A DNA stretch of 64,000 bases from Halohasta litchfieldiae (GTDB lineage Archaea; Halobacteriota; Halobacteria; Halobacteriales; Haloferacaceae): the NCBI RefSeq assembly GCF_002788215.1, contig NZ_CP024845.1:1798001-1862000 (forward strand). The letters run 5' to 3'. The position numbers and the translations under genes are program-made. Of this stretch, positions 62,163 to 64,000 are shown piece after piece. Each line of letters begins with the position of its first letter. The stretch's first letter is position 1. Below the pieces are notes generated by a model. It did no database searches. It was not told where the DNA came from and saw only the letters and a program-made list of their open reading frames with translations.

Positions 62163-63749
62163 GTGCCACTGGAGACTCAGTCACGGATCGTCCGTGCGCT
62201 CGCCGAACGCGGTTACAATGCCGAGCGCGAGGCAGTGACGCTGCTGGCCGGAGCCGACGATCCGACGGCCGCACTGGCAGCAGTCGTCGATGCCACCGAC
62301 GACGATGCGCTGCGTATCACCGCCGCCAGCGTTCGGGAAACGCTCAACTCCCCAACCCCCGATCCGGCAGCAGTCTCCACCGAATCACCGTCCTCAAACA
62401 CCCCCGTTTCGACTCCAACAAAAAATCCTGAAAAATCAACGGAAGGAGCCGAACGTCCAGTCGAAACTGGGGGGTCTTCGACTGCGGTCGACACCGGTGC
62501 TACCGAGCCTCAGTCGAGCTCCGGCCAAGCGTCGACACGCTCCCCGGAGCCAGCCGAGATCACTGGCGATATCACCGGTCGGAGCACCGGAACCGGCGAG
62601 TACGGTCAGTTCGTCACCACGTTTAAAGATCGCTACGAGCGGCTTTCCAAACTCTTGGGCGGGCGAGTTAACCACCGCCCGGCCTCAGCAATTCAGGCGA
62701 TGGCTGGCGGCAGCGAAGCCGAGATGATCGGGCTTGTCAACGACATTCGGTCGACAGCCAGCGGCCACTGGTTGATCGAACTCGAAGATACGACAGGGAC
62801 GTTCCCGGTCCTCGTGATGAAAGATCGCGAGATCGCAAATATGGTCGACGACCTCCTCTTGGACGAATGTATCGCCGTCCAGGGGACCCTCGCCGACGAC
62901 AGTGGGATCATGTTCGTCGACTCGCTGTTTTTCCCCGACGTGCCCCGAACGTTCCGCCCCTCGACAGCCGACCGCCACGTGCAGGCCGCGCTTATTTCCG
63001 ATGTCCACGTCGGGAGCCAAGAGTTCATGGCCGACGCTTGGAACCGATTCGCCGACTGGCTCCACACCGAGGAGGCCGAATCCGTCGAATACCTCCTGAT
63101 TGCGGGCGATATGGTCGAGGGTGTGGGAGTGTATCCCGACCAGGACAAAGAGCTGGATATCGTCGACATCTTCGATCAGTACGAGGCGTTCTCGGAGCAT
63201 CTCAAAGCTGTGCCGGGTGATATGGAGATCGTGATGATTCCCGGCAACCACGATGCGGTCCGACTCGCCGAACCACAGCCCGGATTTGACGAGGAGCTGC
63301 GGAACATTATGTCAGCCCACGATGCCCGAATTACAGGCAATCCGTCGACCGTCACAATCGAAGGCGTCTCGATTTTGATGTATCACGGCGTCTCGCTCGA
63401 CGAGGTGATTGCCGAACTTCCCGAAGACAAAGCCAGCTACGACGAGCCGCACAAGGCGATGTACCAGCTGCTTAAAAAGCGGCACGTCGCACCGCAGTAC
63501 GGAGGCAAGATGCGACTTGCACCCGAAACAAAGGACTACTTAGTTATTGACGATGTACCGGACGTCTTCCACACCGGTCACGTCCACAAACTCGGCTGGG
63601 GGAAGTACCACAACGTGTTGTCGGTCAACAGCGGCTGTTGGCAGGCCCAAACCGAGTTCCAGAAGAAAGTCAATATTGACCCTGATGTGGCTCACGCACC
63701 GATTGTCGACCTCGATACACTGAACATGACTGTCCGAAAGTTCGCCTGA
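62163..63749 (+). CDS. polD1: DNA polymerase II (PolD) small subunit
   Basis: The 528-residue small subunit of the archaeal replicative polymerase PolD. An N-terminal region with a flexible Ser/Thr/Pro-rich linker (about 55-150) precedes the OB-fold (LVNDIRSTASGHWLIELEDT) and a calcineurin-like 3'-5' exonuclease: SDVHVGSQEF, AGDMVEG, PGNHDAVR, MYHGVSLDE, GHVHKLG. The frame is open upstream to 61962, but a GTG at 62163 (MPLETQSRIVRAL) is the likely start; the upstream part would add a membrane-like segment not expected here. It completes the replication cluster. Confidence 0.93.
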   Translation: MPLETQSRIVRALAERGYNAEREAVTLLAGADDPTAALAAVVDATDDDALRITAASVRETLNSPTPDPAAVSTESPSSNTPVSTPTKNPEKSTEGAERPVETGGSSTAVDTGATEPQSSSGQASTRSPEPAEITGDITGRSTGTGEYGQFVTTFKDRYERLSKLLGGRVNHRPASAIQAMAGGSEAEMIGLVNDIRSTASGHWLIELEDTTGTFPVLVMKDREIANMVDDLLLDECIAVQGTLADDSGIMFVDSLFFPDVPRTFRPSTADRHVQAALISDVHVGSQEFMADAWNRFADWLHTEEAESVEYLLIAGDMVEGVGVYPDQDKELDIVDIFDQYEAFSEHLKAVPGDMEIVMIPGNHDAVRLAEPQPGFDEELRNIMSAHDARITGNPSTVTIEGVSILMYHGVSLDEVIAELPEDKASYDEPHKAMYQLLKKRHVAPQYGGKMRLAPETKDYLVIDDVPDVFHTGHVHKLGWGKYHNVLSVNSGCWQAQTEFQKKVNIDPDVAHAPIVDLDTLNMTVRKFA

Positions 63750-63812
63750 CCGGTCGTCCGAGCGCCGCCAGCGATAGATGCTATTTTAGGCCCGACACAC
63801 AGAGAGACCCGT

Positions 63813-64000
63813 ATGGATTACAACCCGCAGGAACTCGAAGCCGACTGGCGGGAGCGGTGGGACACCGAGGAGCGGTACGAACCGGATCCCACTTCGACCG
63901 CAGATCCCGAAGCCGAGGAGACGACGTTCATCACGGTCCCGTATCCCTACCCGAGCGGCGGGATGCATATCGGCCACGCCCGAACCTACACTGTCCCCGA
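63813..64000 (+). CDS. leuS: Leucyl-tRNA synthetase, N-terminal part
   Basis: The first 62 codons before the window ends: [20 protein letters not shown], then [19 protein letters not shown]. The HIGH-type motif [10 protein letters not shown] and the YPSG segment identify a class I leucyl-tRNA synthetase. A TATA-like CTATTTTA (63781-63788) about 29 bases before the ATG suggests a leaderless start. Confidence 0.93.
   Translation, partial: MDYNPQELEADWRERWDTEERYEPDPTSTADPEAEETTFITVPYPYPSGGMHIGHARTYTVP

Overview
The window is chromosomal DNA of a haloarchaeon (class Halobacteria). The proteins are acidic, many genes start at or just after a transcription start placed by a TATA box, exported proteins carry twin-arginine signals, and the information-processing genes are archaeal: Orc1/Cdc6, the PolD small subunit, Hel308, XPD-type helicase, Cgi121 and PurO. 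Bat-type HTH_10 and TrmB regulators are also present. A Halorubrum- or Halohasta-like genus is possible, but that is only an impression.

Layout. 1-1709: the end of a TetR regulator and a MATE exporter. 2071-11242: a complete arginine pathway, argG-argH and then argW-X-C-B-D-E-F on the LysW-type carrier protein, preceded by a structured, arginine-rich leader region. 11252-18536: small or hypothetical genes, a flavin split-barrel protein, an XPD/DinG helicase, a secreted protein, an ABC-2 exporter pair and a type IV pilin. 18895-22888: bacterial-type NAD+ DNA ligase and a membrane histidine kinase. 22970-26899: metX between two O-acetylhomoserine sulfhydrylase paralogues. 27032-31190: an accessory patch with a Tat-exported tandem HU protein, a ferredoxin and a ferredoxin remnant, a cloverleaf-like palindromic element, a Bat-type regulator and a decayed histidine kinase. 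31276-40923: a regulator, GMC oxidoreductase, class V aminotransferase, Hel308-Cgi121, tRNA-Gln(CUG), PurO, a NUP-family protein and a universal stress protein.

40944-53074 is a sugar locus. It has an ABC importer (binding protein, two permeases, ATPase), two Gfo/Idh/MocA dehydrogenases, a TIM-barrel isomerase/epimerase, a TrmB-like regulator, a PfkB kinase and an intracellular GH68 sucrose-cleaving enzyme. A palindromic operator (GTACAACA GG TGTTGTAC and variants) recurs at three of its promoters and suggests one regulon. After a YfcE-type phosphoesterase and aspartate kinase, 55248-63749 is the conserved oriC1 neighbourhood: oapC-oapB-oapA, then an origin with inverted G-rich origin recognition boxes around an AT-rich stretch, a membrane phosphoesterase, orc1 with its own origin box at the start codon, signal peptidase and the PolD small subunit. 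The start of leuS closes the window.

The most unusual object is the protein at 27032-27754. It has a twin-arginine signal peptide joined in front of two bacterial HU DNA-binding domains. The first still has the methionine expected at the start of a free HU, and the two share a block of 38 identical residues. HU is not part of normal haloarchaeal chromatin as I know it, and an exported tandem HU points to extracellular-DNA binding. No CRISPR array and no intact transposase gene was seen.
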